A DNA stretch of 41,260 nucleotides from RGIG5299 sp045542315 (lineage in GTDB: Bacteria > Bacillota > Clostridia > Oscillospirales > RGIG5299): assembly GCA_045542315.1 (NCBI GenBank), contig JAZQKU010000025.1, positions 1 to 41,260 on the forward strand, written 5' to 3'. The notes below the pieces were generated by a model that worked only from the letters and a program-made list of their open reading frames with translations, did no database searches and had not been told where the DNA came from. Shown here piece by piece: positions 1-7,326 of this stretch. The position numbers and the translations under genes were made by a program. The number at the start of each line of letters is the position of its first letter. The stretch's first letter is position 1.

Positions 1-21
1 TAAACAGCTCGGATATATACA

Positions 22-137
22 GTCGGTGCCTATGACGATGAGGTCCCACCCGTTCCCATCCCGAACACGGTAGTTAAGCTCATCAGTGCCCACGATACTC
101 GGATGGCAACGTCCCGGAAAAATAGGTCGGCGCCGGC
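22..137 (+). rRNA. rrf: 5S ribosomal RNA
   Basis: The sequence carries the conserved 5S core (GATGAGGTC, CCCGTTCCCATCCCGAACACGG, AGTTAAGCTCATCAG) and its ends pair as a 9-bp helix, GTCGGTGCC (22-30) with GGCGCCGGC (129-137), including G-T pairs. It is the large-subunit 5S RNA and marks the 3' end of an rRNA operon that starts outside the window. tRNA-Asn follows 72 bp downstream. Confidence 0.95.
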
Positions 138-209
138 TACATCACCTCAAGAAATCAGTCCGTTGAACTGCAAAAGTGGTTCCGTGGACGATTTGTTGAG
201 GTTATACTT

Positions 210-285
210 TCCTCCTTAGCTCAGTCGGTAGAGCATGCGGCTGTTAACCGCAGGGTCGTCTGTTCGAGCCAGACAGGAGGAGCCA
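210..285 (+). tRNA. tRNA-Asn (GTT)
   Basis: A full cloverleaf is visible. The acceptor stem is TCCTCCT (210-216) with AGGAGGA (275-281), the discriminator is G282 and the CCA end is encoded (283-285). The anticodon loop CTGTTAA gives anticodon GTT for asparagine, and the T arm contains GTTCGAGCC. It lies just downstream of 5S rRNA and is probably co-transcribed with the rRNA operon, ending at the hairpin that follows directly. Confidence 0.96.
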
Positions 286-317
286 AAAATCCCGTTCACG
301 TAAGTGGGCGGGATTTT
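286..317 (+). terminator. terminator of the rRNA/tRNA-Asn operon
   Basis: AAAATCCCGTTCAC pairs with GTGGGCGGGATTTT around a GTAA loop, with two G-T pairs, and a T-rich tract follows. The same hairpin sequence recurs at 1248-1280, where it is the first module of a related repeat. Confidence 0.85.
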
Positions 318-432
318 ACTTTTTACTTCTTACCTCTTCACTCTTACCTCAAAATAAAATTCACACGGGATTTTTGGGAAGTAATAAGTAAGAAGTAATA
401 GGTAATAAGTATTGCGGCTTCGCCGTTTTTAT
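286..432. repeat. repeat family 2, copy 1
   Basis: Modules in order: the terminator hairpin (286-317), a pyrimidine-rich arm built from ACTTNTTACC-type words (about 318-350), a centre containing ACACGGGATTTTT, a complementary purine-rich arm built from AGTAATAAGTAAGAAG words (about 380-411), and a small hairpin GCGGCTTCGCC. The order matches copy 2 at 1248-1399. The two copies bracket one AT-rich gene. Confidence 0.75.
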
Positions 433-440
433 GCTATAAT
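412..440 (+). promoter_or_regulatory. promoter for the phosphorylase-like gene
   Basis: TTGCGG (412-417) and TATAAT (435-440) are separated by 17 bp. The -35 box lies in the last hairpin of the upstream repeat, so the repeat edge appears to supply part of the promoter. The gene's ribosome site AAGGAG is at 480-485. Confidence 0.7.
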
Positions 441-495
441 AGTAGAAATGAAAACCATCATGTTTTTATTGAGTAGATGCAAGGAGTGAAAAGTA

Positions 496-1182
496 ATGAA
501 GGGAATAAGCGTAGCGGCTAAAAGAGAATGGAATGTCATTTTGGATAGATACCAAATGAATGCAGATGGTTGTACTAAATATCCATTTGGAGAGTATTTT
601 ACTACTGAAATAAATGGCGAAAGCGTGATTTTTTATAGGTGCGGCGTTAGAAAAGTGAATTGTTCAGCAGCTACCCAGTATATGATAGACCATTTTGATT
701 TGAAAAAAGTAATAGTTGTAGGGACTTGTGCAGGAATAGATGATAGATTTAAACATCTAGATATATTTATTGCAAATAAAGCAGTGCAATATGATTGTAC
801 TGTAAAAGAGCAAGAACCTTTGATAAAGGATGCTTTTACAGTTAATTTTGATTTAGATTCGTTGGACATTGATGTATTAACAGGTACAATCGGAACTGCA
901 GATAGAGCTGTTGTTATGTGGAAGGACTATTTGGAATTGAAAGAAAACGGAATTACTATTGCAGATACAGAATCAGCAGCAATAGCTTATATTTGCAAGG
1001 CTAACAATGTCGAATGCATTATAATCAAAGGTATATCTGATTTTCCAACTAATAAACAAGAAACATTAAATGGAGAACAGTTGAATTCATTTTTAACAAA
1101 CGTTCCAATTATAATGAATAAAATTATGGATGAGTATTTATCACTTGCATTGAAATTATCTGTAAAATATATAGGCGGTTAG
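496..1182 (+). CDS. nucleoside phosphorylase / MTA-SAH nucleosidase-like protein
   Basis: The 228-residue product resembles the PNP_UDP_1 fold that cleaves N-glycosidic bonds of nucleosides. The central VIVVGTCAGID recalls the family's G-T-A/C-G loop. The C-terminal half has DTESAAIAYIC followed by IIIKGISDF, matching the ME(S/G)AA and (I/V)(K/R)(A/G)ISD signatures where the ribose-binding Glu and catalytic Asp lie. The length fits MTA/SAH nucleosidases (about 230). The N-terminal third is poorly matched, so the substrate is unknown. AAGGAG lies 10 bp before the ATG. The gene is clearly more AT-rich than its neighbours and is bracketed by two copies of a repeat, which suggests acquisition. 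Such domains also occur in stress or defence proteins, but no partner gene is seen here. Confidence 0.75.
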   Translation: MKGISVAAKREWNVILDRYQMNADGCTKYPFGEYFTTEINGESVIFYRCGVRKVNCSAATQYMIDHFDLKKVIVVGTCAGIDDRFKHLDIFIANKAVQYDCTVKEQEPLIKDAFTVNFDLDSLDIDVLTGTIGTADRAVVMWKDYLELKENGITIADTESAAIAYICKANNVECIIIKGISDFPTNKQETLNGEQLNSFLTNVPIIMNKIMDEYLSLALKLSVKYIGG

Positions 1183-1247
1183 TCAAAAATATAATTTTTA
1201 AGAAAATCCTCGGTTTTCACCCAGTTCTTTTTCGGACACGAGAGCCC

Positions 1248-1399
1248 AAAATCCCGTTCACGTAAGTGGGCGGGATTTTTACTTATTACCTTTTCACTCT
1301 CCACTTTTCACTAATTTGGCGTGTACGGAATTTTAGGTAAGAAGTAATAGTGAATAGTGAAGAAGTAAGGTTGATTTGCTTCGCAAATCTTCATTTTTA
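1248..1399. repeat. repeat family 2, copy 2, starting with a terminator
   Basis: The hairpin at 1248-1280 repeats the one at 286-317 (AAAATCCCGTTCAC with GTGGGCGGGATTTTT). It is followed by a pyrimidine arm (ACTTATTACC, TTTCACT), a centre GTGTACGGAATTTT, a purine arm (AAGAAGTAATAGTGAATAG) and a terminal hairpin GATTTGC-TTC-GCAAATC (1373-1389). It ends transcription of the upstream gene. I see nothing else in 1183-1247. Confidence 0.75.
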
Positions 1400-1569
1400 T
1401 TAAGTTGCATTTTTGTACTATGAGTTCATATTGGTGCAACAATTTTGCACCCTAACACAAAAGTCCTTGATTTCAAGGGCTTTTCGTGTTTTTAGGGGTG
1501 CTCCCTCCTTCACCATTGCACCTTTTCCCCGTCCTTTTGGACTTGAACCTGCGATTTTATGAAAGTCTC

Positions 1570-1598
1570 TTGAAGAAATATAAGTTTTGTGTTATAAT
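1570..1598 (+). promoter_or_regulatory. promoter of the alpha-galactosidase gene
   Basis: TTGAAG (1570-1575) and TATAAT (1593-1598) are 17 bp apart. A second possible promoter, TTGACA (1655-1660) with TATATT (1676-1681), has a short 15-bp spacer and lies inside the downstream inverted repeat. The stretch 1400-1569 shows only a short hairpin around AAGTCCTTGATTTCAAGGGCTT and no gene. Confidence 0.65.
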
Positions 1599-1624
1599 AC
1601 AACTTAAGAGAGGCGGCTGTTATA

Positions 1625-1695
1625 TGTAAAACAAGGTATAATAGAGCTTTCTTGTTGACAAAGCGAGAGAGAATATATATTGCCCTTGTTTTACA
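1625..1695. promoter_or_regulatory. long inverted repeat in the leader of the alpha-galactosidase gene
   Basis: TGTAAAACAAGG (1625-1636) and CCTTGTTTTACA (1684-1695) are perfect 12-bp inverted copies flanking 47 bp. The interior holds TATAAT (1637-1642) and a smaller dyad TTGT-TG-ACAA. The structure lies between the promoter and the ribosome site. It could be two operator half-sites bridged by a regulator, or an RNA stem in the leader. Confidence 0.6.
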
Positions 1696-1720
1696 CTATT
1701 TTTTATAAGGAGAAAAACAT

Positions 1721-3442
1721 ATGAATTTCAAAATTGAAGGTGCGAACGATAAGAATGTTTCTCTCAACCGCATTTTTAGTGAGAGCGGGATAGAACTTTA
1801 TGAGCTCAAGGTGGTATATGATGATGTGCGGATTCCCGAGCAGATAAAGCTGACTTTTTCTATCCCTGATGTGGATATTTATTCAGTATGGAGTCCATCG
1901 CTTCGATTTGACAGACATCTCGCACCGAATTGGGCAAAACGCACAACAACATCCCGTCTTGCGTCATGGATGCCGCTTCACACGCTGGTATCCCGCGACG
2001 GAAAGAACAGAATGACTCTGGCGCTGTCCGACGCAAAGACGCCGATTTCTATCAGCACGGGCGTATGCGAGGAAGATGCGTGTGTGCAGTGGGAGGTCCG
2101 ATTCTTTACGATCAAGGTCGCGCCTCTGAAAGAATACAGCGCGATTCTCCGTATAGACACGAGAGATATCGCATATTACGATGCCATTTACGATGTGATT
2201 TCGTGGTGGGAAAAGGATTGTGGTTATACGCCCGCGTACGTTCCCGAACACGCGAGACTTCCTATGAACTCGCTTTGGTACAGTTATCATCAAAAGCTTG
2301 ATCATGAGGATATTCTCAAAGAGTGCGAGCTTTCCAAGGCTATGGGGATGGATACCGTTATCATTGATGATGGTTGGCAGACAGATGACAATAACCGCGG
2401 ATATCAGTTTTGCGGGGACTGGCAAGTTGCTTCCTCAAAAATACCCGATATGAAGCAGTTTGTAGATAGAATTCATGCCACGGGAATGAAAGTGATGCTT
2501 TGGTTCTCAGTGCCGTTTGTGGGTAAAACCTCTAAAGCATACCGGCGTTTTTCCGATATGCTACTGGACGAAACGGGGGATTGTAAAACATTTTGGTCGC
2601 TTGATCCAAGATACAAGGAAGTGCGGGAGTATCTCATTGGAATTTATTCGGATGCGCTTAAGAATTGGGGACTTGATGGATTAAAGCTCGACTTTATCGA
2701 CTCATTCTCGCTCAATGGCAGATCGCTTGAATACGATGAGCGTCGTGATTATCAGTCGCTTGAGGATGCGATTGACGTACTGATGACCGATGTGACGGAA
2801 ACGCTTCGCGCGATCAATTCGGAAGTGCTTATAGAATTCAGACAGTCTTATGTAGGGCCTGCCATCAGAAAGTACGGAAATATACTCCGTGTTACCGACT
2901 GTCCCAATGATGCTATCTGCAACAGACAGGATATTGTTAATCTCATTCTCACATCGGGAAAGACCGCGGTTCACTCGGATATGCTCATGTGGAACCGTGA
3001 GGATACCGTTGAAAGCGCGGCGCTCCAGTTCGCCAGCGTATTGTACGGTGTGCCGCAGGTGTCTGTAAAGATCGCCACGCTACCGGAGGATCACAAAAAA
3101 ATGCTGAAATATTATCTCTCATTCTGGAGAGAGAACCGAGAACTGCTGATAGATGGCAAGATACTTGCGGCAAATCCCGAGAGCGCGTACAGTATCGTTT
3201 GCTCTGAGAAGGATGGAAATGCGATATTTACTTCTTACACCGATACGGTGATTGATTGCAGCACGTATAACGAGATCGTAGCGGTCAATTGTTCTCGCTC
3301 AAAGAACTTGATACTCAAGGGAGCGTCAGGCAAATCCTTTAAGGTTGTGAACTGTATGGGAGAGAAACTTTTAGAGGGGATCATTGACTGTAGGCTTTTC
3401 GAGGTTAAGGTTACGACTGCCGGAATGGTATTTGTAAAATAA
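1721..3442 (+). CDS. GH36-like alpha-galactosidase
   Basis: This 573-residue protein has the layout of clan GH-D retaining alpha-galactosidases: an N-terminal beta-sandwich (about 1-160), a TIM barrel (about 180-470) and a C-terminal beta domain. Visible signatures are VIIDDGWQ (213-220), the substrate-site strand VMLWFSVPF (258-266), GLDGLKLDF with Asp324 as the expected nucleophile in the K-x-D motif, and RVTDCPND with Asp393 as the likely acid/base. There is no signal peptide, so it is probably cytoplasmic and acts on imported galactosides. The 573 residues are short for GH36 (about 700), mainly at the N-terminus. AAGGAG lies 9 bp before the ATG. It is monocistronic with no linked transporter. 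A related clan GH-D specificity, for example alpha-N-acetylgalactosaminidase, cannot be excluded. Confidence 0.85.
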   Translation: MNFKIEGANDKNVSLNRIFSESGIELYELKVVYDDVRIPEQIKLTFSIPDVDIYSVWSPSLRFDRHLAPNWAKRTTTSRLASWMPLHTLVSRDGKNRMTLALSDAKTPISISTGVCEEDACVQWEVRFFTIKVAPLKEYSAILRIDTRDIAYYDAIYDVISWWEKDCGYTPAYVPEHARLPMNSLWYSYHQKLDHEDILKECELSKAMGMDTVIIDDGWQTDDNNRGYQFCGDWQVASSKIPDMKQFVDRIHATGMKVMLWFSVPFVGKTSKAYRRFSDMLLDETGDCKTFWSLDPRYKEVREYLIGIYSDALKNWGLDGLKLDFIDSFSLNGRSLEYDERRDYQSLEDAIDVLMTDVTETLRAINSEVLIEFRQSYVGPAIRKYGNILRVTDCPNDAICNRQDIVNLILTSGKTAVHSDMLMWNREDTVESAALQFASVLYGVPQVSVKIATLPEDHKKMLKYYLSFWRENRELLIDGKILAANPESAYSIVCSEKDGNAIFTSYTDTVIDCSTYNEIVAVNCSRSKNLILKGASGKSFKVVNCMGEKLLEGIIDCRLFEVKVTTAGMVFVK

Positions 3443-3573
3443 AAATCTAAAAAGACTAAAAAATGTTCCTTGATCGGAATGTTGGAGAGGTTGCATTTTT
3501 ATATTATGGCCTCAGAAAAAAGCACTTGCAAAGGGGTGTCTTCCATAAAGCAGGTTACCACCTGCCGCAAAAC

Positions 3574-3608
3574 AAAAGGAGTACGAACGATTTGTTCGTA
3601 CTCCTTTT
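3574..3608. terminator. strong bidirectional terminator hairpin
   Basis: AAAAGGAGTACGAAC (3574-3588) pairs perfectly with GTTCGTACTCCTTTT (3594-3608) around a 5-nt loop. It lies about 130 bp after the alpha-galactosidase stop and may end that transcript. A smaller hairpin GCAGGT-TACC-ACCTGC (3550-3565) lies directly upstream. Confidence 0.7.
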
Positions 3609-3670
3609 CACACACCTTGCCTGCAAGGTATAGTGTGTTACACCTTTAGGGTGTACTGTCGGGCGGTAAT

Positions 3671-3795
3671 GAGCCTCCCTTGTGTAAAGGGAGGTGGCAC
3701 GGCTTGCCGTGACGGAGGGATTGTAAAAGCATAATTCACCATAAAACAATCCCTCAGCCGCCTTCGGCGTCAGCTCCCTTTACACAAGGGAGCCT
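3671..3795. repeat. MITE-like 125-bp imperfect palindrome
   Basis: The left arm reads GAGCCTCCCTTGTGTAAAGG and continues through GGCACGGCTTGCCGTGACG to GGAGGGATTGT. The right arm mirrors it from ACAATCCCTC through GCCGCCTTCGGCGTCAGC to CCCTTTACACAAGGGAGCC. Only the short side hairpins and a few bases differ, and a 20-nt AT-rich loop remains. Near-full-length palindromes with this sequence are familiar in clostridial genomes. No coding sequence is inside. Confidence 0.75.
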
Positions 3796-3865
3796 TTGAT
3801 TTGTACGCCCCGAAAATCCATCTACTTTTCCTGACAAGCACTGCTTTTGTGGGCACAAAAGCGAA

Positions 3866-3890
3866 GCCCCGTACAAGGCGGGGCAGAAAA
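3866..3890 (-). terminator. terminator of the XRE regulator gene
   Basis: On the minus strand GCCCCG pairs with CGGGGC around a 7-nt loop (3866-3884), immediately after the stop codon. The bases beyond read CTTCGCTTTTGTG, so the T-tract is modest. Confidence 0.6.
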
Positions 3891-4703
3891 TTATTCGCGT
3901 AATAGTTGTTCGATTTCTTTTAGTTGTTCATCGGTAGCTTCAAAAACTCTTGCCTTAAAGTATTTTGTTTCAATAAAATCATCAGAAAATGCATTCATAA
4001 CTTTTTGTGCGATTACAAATTGGGAGTGGGCTTTTTCAATTTCTCCATTTTCTTTTAAGTACTTACCGATAATGATAAGCATATCAACTAAATCTTGTGC
4101 AGAAATATTCTTCTGCTTTTGTGCCGCCTCATACATTTCCTCGCCGTCAAGAAGTTGTGCAGCTACGCCCAACTTTGTGAAATAGATTTCGGGGATATGC
4201 TCAATAGCATCTTTAGCTAATTGATATTCCCCCTTCGCTTTGTATGCCTCTGCCATCGAACGATACGCATCAAAACGCAGATCATCATGTTTGGTGCTTT
4301 CCACGAGAGATTTTCCAATCGTGATTACTTCGTCATTTCGCCCCAGCTCACAAAGAATGTCTGTTAAGCAATCAAGCAAGATGTCGTTTCCCGGATACTT
4401 TTTAAGTCCTTCCCGGAGAATCTGCTCACATTTATGCTTATCTTTATTCCAATATTTACTGTACTCATCTACAATCGCTTCAACATTCTTTTCAATCTCA
4501 TAAAGATTAAAATCAAAAAGCTCATCTGTGGAAACACCAAAAAATGAAGCGATGGCAGGGATCATAGTCACATCCGGCATTGTATTTCCGTTCTCCCATT
4601 TTGAAACGGCTTGAAAAGACACCCCGAGATAGTTGGCAAATACTTCTTGGGATATATTTTTCTGCTTTCTTAATGATTTTATTTTTTCGCCAAGTTTGAT
4701 CAT
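3891..4703 (-). CDS. XRE-family transcriptional regulator with a TPR-like C-terminus
   Basis: The 270-residue protein begins with a classic lambda-repressor-type HTH (about residues 5-60: IKSLRKQKNISQEVFANYLG, then VSFQAVSKWENG and STDELF). The remainder is helical with TPR-like repeats (about 85-250), as in regulators that sense a peptide or a partner protein. The ligand is unknown. GGAGGA precedes the ATG. A 16-bp palindrome covers that ribosome site, so autoregulation is likely. The gene is AT-rich, stands alone on the minus strand and lies in a region bounded by inverted repeats, which suggests a mobile cassette. Confidence 0.85.
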   Translation of the reverse strand: MIKLGEKIKSLRKQKNISQEVFANYLGVSFQAVSKWENGNTMPDVTMIPAIASFFGVSTDELFDFNLYEIEKNVEAIVDEYSKYWNKDKHKCEQILREGLKKYPGNDILLDCLTDILCELGRNDEVITIGKSLVESTKHDDLRFDAYRSMAEAYKAKGEYQLAKDAIEHIPEIYFTKLGVAAQLLDGEEMYEAAQKQKNISAQDLVDMLIIIGKYLKENGEIEKAHSQFVIAQKVMNAFSDDFIETKYFKARVFEATDEQLKEIEQLLRE

Positions 4704-4712
4704 AGTAGTTCC

Positions 4713-4777
4713 TCCAAATTAATTTGGATCAGCGCTTATCCTAATATTATTATAGCATATTTATATAAAAAAACAAT
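4713..4777 (-). promoter_or_regulatory. XRE promoter with a palindromic operator over the ribosome site
   Basis: On the minus strand TTGTTT (4776-4771) and TATAAT (4754-4749) are 16 bp apart. Downstream is the perfect 16-bp palindrome TCCAAATTAATTTGGA (4713-4728), which overlaps the ribosome site. It is a good candidate for autoregulation by the XRE protein. Further upstream, AACGGTATAAC (4831-4841) and GTTATACCGTT (4855-4865) form another hairpin. Confidence 0.65.
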
Positions 4778-4893
4778 AACTCGTTTGGAGAGAAAATTTC
4801 TAACGCAAGTTGAATAAGGAAGCATAAGAAAACGGTATAACCGTATTCTTTACAGTTATACCGTTCTACCTGCTTTATCGCAGGTACGCCAAG

Positions 4894-5033
4894 GCAAGTG
4901 CTTTTTTCAACGAAATTCGCCTTACGGCGAGTGAAATTTGGCTTCGCCAAGTAAAATAGCTCCGAAGTGAGATATTTCACAATGTAGATTAGTACATTAT
5001 TTCACATTCGGCAACGCCGAATGTTTCACTGAA
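4894..5033 (-). repeat. multi-hairpin element A
   Basis: Read on the minus strand, small hairpins alternate with a heptamer: GTGAAAC, ATTCGGC-GTT-GCCGAAT, GTGAAAT, AATGTA..TACATT, GTGAAAT, a GAGCT-type hairpin, ATTTTAC, TTGGC-GAA-GCCAA, ATTTCAC, TCGCC-GTAA-GGCGA, then ATTTCGTTG and half of a terminator. The module order is that of copies B-E, but the left strand of the long closing stem is missing and the terminator is split. A weak hairpin at 5074-5094 lies between it and the TetR promoter. I see nothing else in that gap. Confidence 0.8.
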
Positions 5034-5160
5034 TTTAAAAGCTGTAATTTTATTCTATGAACTCAAACAAAATCCGCTTTCAAAAAGAAGGCGGCTATTG
5101 TTTTTTCTTGGCTTCAATTGTCAAACGTCTGAAAATTCAATTTTTCGGGAGGAAATTTTA

Positions 5161-5215
5161 TTGACATCACCGCATATCTGTGATATAATAACAGATGATA
5201 TATAACATATGTTAT
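5161..5215 (+). promoter_or_regulatory. TetR-ABC operon promoter with dyad operators
   Basis: TTGACA (5161-5166) and TATAAT (5184-5189) are 17 bp apart, a perfect consensus. ATCTGT (5176-5181) and ACAGAT (5191-5196) form a dyad around the -10 box. ATAACATATGTTAT (5202-5215) is a perfect palindrome near the transcription start. Both are plausible sites for the downstream TetR protein. Confidence 0.8.
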
Positions 5216-5235
5216 TTTAAAAAGGAGATGCTGTT

Positions 5236-5814
5236 GTGCCACCGAGAATAAGGATTTCAAAAGACGAGTTAACAGAAACGGCAGTAAGACTTGTGAAAAA
5301 AAACGGGGAAAGTGCTCTGAATGCGCGGTCGGTTGCGGCGGCGCTTAACTGTTCAACGCAACCGGTATTTTCAAATTTCAGTAGCATGGAAGAGCTGAGA
5401 GCCGCCGTTATAGAAAAGGCTTACGAAATATATTTGGGCTACCTCAAAAATGAGGCCGAAAGCGAAAAATACCCGAAATATAAGGCGTTCGGAATGGCAT
5501 ACGTCCGTTTTGCAAAGGAGGAAAAGGAGCTTTTCAAGCTTCTCTTTATGCGTGACAGGACTGACGAGGAGCAAAACCTCGGCCCCGATTTCAACGAGTC
5601 GGTTAAAATGATAATGAAGGCAAACAACGTAAGCCGTGAGGCGGCAAGGCTTATTCATTTTGAAATGTGGGCCTGCGTTCACGGGCTCGGCACGATGGTC
5701 GCAACCTCGTTTATGCAGCTTGAGCCGGACGAAATAAGCAATATGATCTCCGACGTTTACAAAGGCGTTTCCGAAAGGTATTCAAGAAAGGAAAATAAAG
5801 ATGAGCGCGATTAA
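5236..5814 (+). CDS. TetR-family regulator (WHG-type ligand domain)
   Basis: The 192-residue protein has an N-terminal TetR helix-turn-helix: LTETAVRLVKKNGESALNAR, then SVAAALNCSTQPVFSNFSS (about residues 11-50). The C-terminal ligand domain contains FEMWACVHGLGTM, which resembles the W-x-x-x-H-G-L motif of WHG-type TetR proteins. Translation starts at GTG 5236 with AAAGGAG 8 bp upstream; the nearby ATG at 5228 is out of frame. Its end overlaps the ABC ATPase gene by 14 bp, so it probably represses its own operon and responds to a substrate of the exporter. The ligand is unknown. Confidence 0.88.
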   Translation: MPPRIRISKDELTETAVRLVKKNGESALNARSVAAALNCSTQPVFSNFSSMEELRAAVIEKAYEIYLGYLKNEAESEKYPKYKAFGMAYVRFAKEEKELFKLLFMRDRTDEEQNLGPDFNESVKMIMKANNVSREAARLIHFEMWACVHGLGTMVATSFMQLEPDEISNMISDVYKGVSERYSRKENKDERD

Positions 5815-6529
5815 AACAGTAAACCTTACCAAACGTTATCGCGGCATTACTGCCGTTGACGGTCTTTCTCTTAACATTGAGGAGGGAGAGCTTTTTTCGT
5901 TGCTCGGCGTTAACGGTGCAGGGAAGACTACCACGATAAAAATGCTTTCCTGCTTAACGAAGCCCACCGAGGGAGATGCTTATTTGATTGGAAAAAGCAT
6001 AGTAAGCGAGTCAAACGGTATAAAACCGTTTATTGCGGTATCTCCGCAGGAAACGGCTGTTGCGCCGGGACTTACCGTGAGGGAAAACCTCGAGCTTATC
6101 GCAGGTGTTTTTGGCTTTAAAAAGGAAAAAAGAAATGCAAAGATCACAGAGATTTCGGATATGCTCGGGCTTTCAAAGGTATCTGAAAGAAAGGCAGGTA
6201 AGCTTTCGGGCGGTTATCAGCGCCGTTTGAGTATAGCTATGGCGCTTATCGGAGAGCCGAAGATCCTTTTTCTTGACGAGCCCACCCTTGGACTTGACGT
6301 GCTTGCAAGAAGCGACCTCTGGGAGCTTATCCGCTTTCTCAAAGGAAAAATCACGATAGTTCTCACCACTCACTATATGGAGGAAGCGGAAGCTCTTTCC
6401 GACAGAATAGCAATAATGAAGGACGGCAAGCTTCTTATTTGCGATACCGCCGCAAACATAAAGCAGGCGGCAAACACGGATAGCTTTGAGCAGGCCTTCA
6501 TAAATATCGTTAAGGGGGCGGAAAAATGA
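5801..6529 (+). CDS. ABC transporter ATP-binding protein (ABC-2 exporter)
   Basis: The 242-residue ATPase has every expected motif: Walker A GVNGAGKTT (36-44), the Q-loop in VSPQE (Gln83), signature LSGGY (135-139), Walker B ILFLDEP (155-161) and an H-loop in TTHYMEEA. It resembles the CcmA/NodI-like ATPases of drug and antibiotic exporters. It overlaps the TetR gene by 14 bp and the permease gene by 4 bp (ATGA), so the three are translationally coupled. With one ATPase and one permease, the working unit is expected to be a 2+2 complex in the membrane. The substrate is unknown. Confidence 0.93.
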   Translation: MSAIKTVNLTKRYRGITAVDGLSLNIEEGELFSLLGVNGAGKTTTIKMLSCLTKPTEGDAYLIGKSIVSESNGIKPFIAVSPQETAVAPGLTVRENLELIAGVFGFKKEKRNAKITEISDMLGLSKVSERKAGKLSGGYQRRLSIAMALIGEPKILFLDEPTLGLDVLARSDLWELIRFLKGKITIVLTTHYMEEAEALSDRIAIMKDGKLLICDTAANIKQAANTDSFEQAFINIVKGAEK

Positions 6530-7257
6530 GAACGTTAACCTTTGCGTCAAGAAATCTTAAAGAAATAATAAGAGATCCCTTGAATCTCGCCTTCGGACTC
6601 GGATTTCCCGCAGTCTTGCTTTTACTTTTAAGCGCAATTCAGGCAAATATCCCCGTTTCGCTGTTTGAAATAGAAAGGCTTGCGCCGGGCGTTGCGGTAT
6701 TCGGACTTTCGTTTATGACGCTTTTTTCGGCAACGGTAATTTCAAAGGATAGAGGAAGCTCGCTCTTGCAGCGCCTTTACACCACGCCCATGACTCCGGC
6801 AGATTTCATTCTGGGCTACACTCTTCCCATTATTCCGCTGTCTGTTATACAGAGCGTATTTTGCTTTGCCACGGCGGCGCTTTTGGGACTTGAAATAAGT
6901 GTAAATGTTGCCTTTGCCGTTTTGCTTATAATTCCGATTTCGCTGTTTTACGTTGCTTTGGGACTCCTTTGCGGAAGCTTGCTTAACGATAAACAGGTCG
7001 GCGGAGTTTGCGGAGCGCTTTTGACAAATCTTTCGGCGTGGCTTTCGGGGATCTGGTTCGACCTTGACCTCGTTGGCGGCGTATTCAAAAAAATTGCACA
7101 TATGCTCCCCTTCGTGCACGCCGTGGAGCTTGAAAGGAAAGCGGTTTCGGGGGATTTTAACGGGCTTATTTCACATCTTCCGTGGGTGCTTGCCTACGCA
7201 GTAATAATTCTTTTGCTCGCCGTAGCGGCTTTTTTGAGACAAATGAAAAAACAGTGA
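6526..7257 (+). CDS. ABC-2 type permease
   Basis: The 243-residue membrane protein has about six hydrophobic segments: LNLAFGLGFPAVLLLLLSAI near residue 20, AVFGLSFMTLFSATVI, the ABC-2 region around YTTPMTPADFILGY and LPIIPLSVIQSVFCFATAAL, AVLLIIPISLFYVALGLLCG, and a last segment AYAVIILLLAVAAF. The LLQRLYTTPMT motif after the second segment is typical of ABC-2 permeases. The start codon overlaps the ATPase stop. It forms the channel for the preceding ATPase. Confidence 0.9.
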   Translation: MRTLTFASRNLKEIIRDPLNLAFGLGFPAVLLLLLSAIQANIPVSLFEIERLAPGVAVFGLSFMTLFSATVISKDRGSSLLQRLYTTPMTPADFILGYTLPIIPLSVIQSVFCFATAALLGLEISVNVAFAVLLIIPISLFYVALGLLCGSLLNDKQVGGVCGALLTNLSAWLSGIWFDLDLVGGVFKKIAHMLPFVHAVELERKAVSGDFNGLISHLPWVLAYAVIILLLAVAAFLRQMKKQ

Positions 7258-7265
7258 TTTTGCTA

Positions 7266-7294
7266 TTGACACGTCGGCTAAATAATGCTACAAT
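7266..7294 (+). promoter_or_regulatory. promoter of the tandem Gfo/Idh/MocA genes
   Basis: TTGACA (7266-7271) and TACAAT (7289-7294) are 17 bp apart, starting 8 bp after the permease stop. No terminator is seen between the two operons, so some read-through is possible. Confidence 0.82.
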
Positions 7295-7326
7295 AATGAA
7301 AAATCCTCGGGAAAGGGGATAGCGTT

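Larger units (their letters stand above)
3516..4907. mobile_element. candidate cassette carrying an XRE gene inside a split palindrome
   Basis: AAAAAAGCACTTGC (3516-3529) and GCAAGTGCTTTTTT (4894-4907) are the two 14-bp arms of a terminator palindrome that occurs intact at 34457-34488. Here the arms are 1364 bp apart. Just inside are inverted copies of ATAAAGCAGGT (3545-3555) and ACCTGCTTTAT (4868-4878), each part of a GCAGGT/ACCTGC hairpin. Between them lie a terminator, a MITE-like palindrome and the XRE gene. The right arm runs into multi-hairpin element A. No transposase or recombinase is present. Confidence 0.45.

Noticed and set aside
1964..2425. Open frame on the minus strand inside the alpha-galactosidase gene
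   Set aside because: It lies opposite a well-supported gene, has no ribosome site and no recognisable domain.
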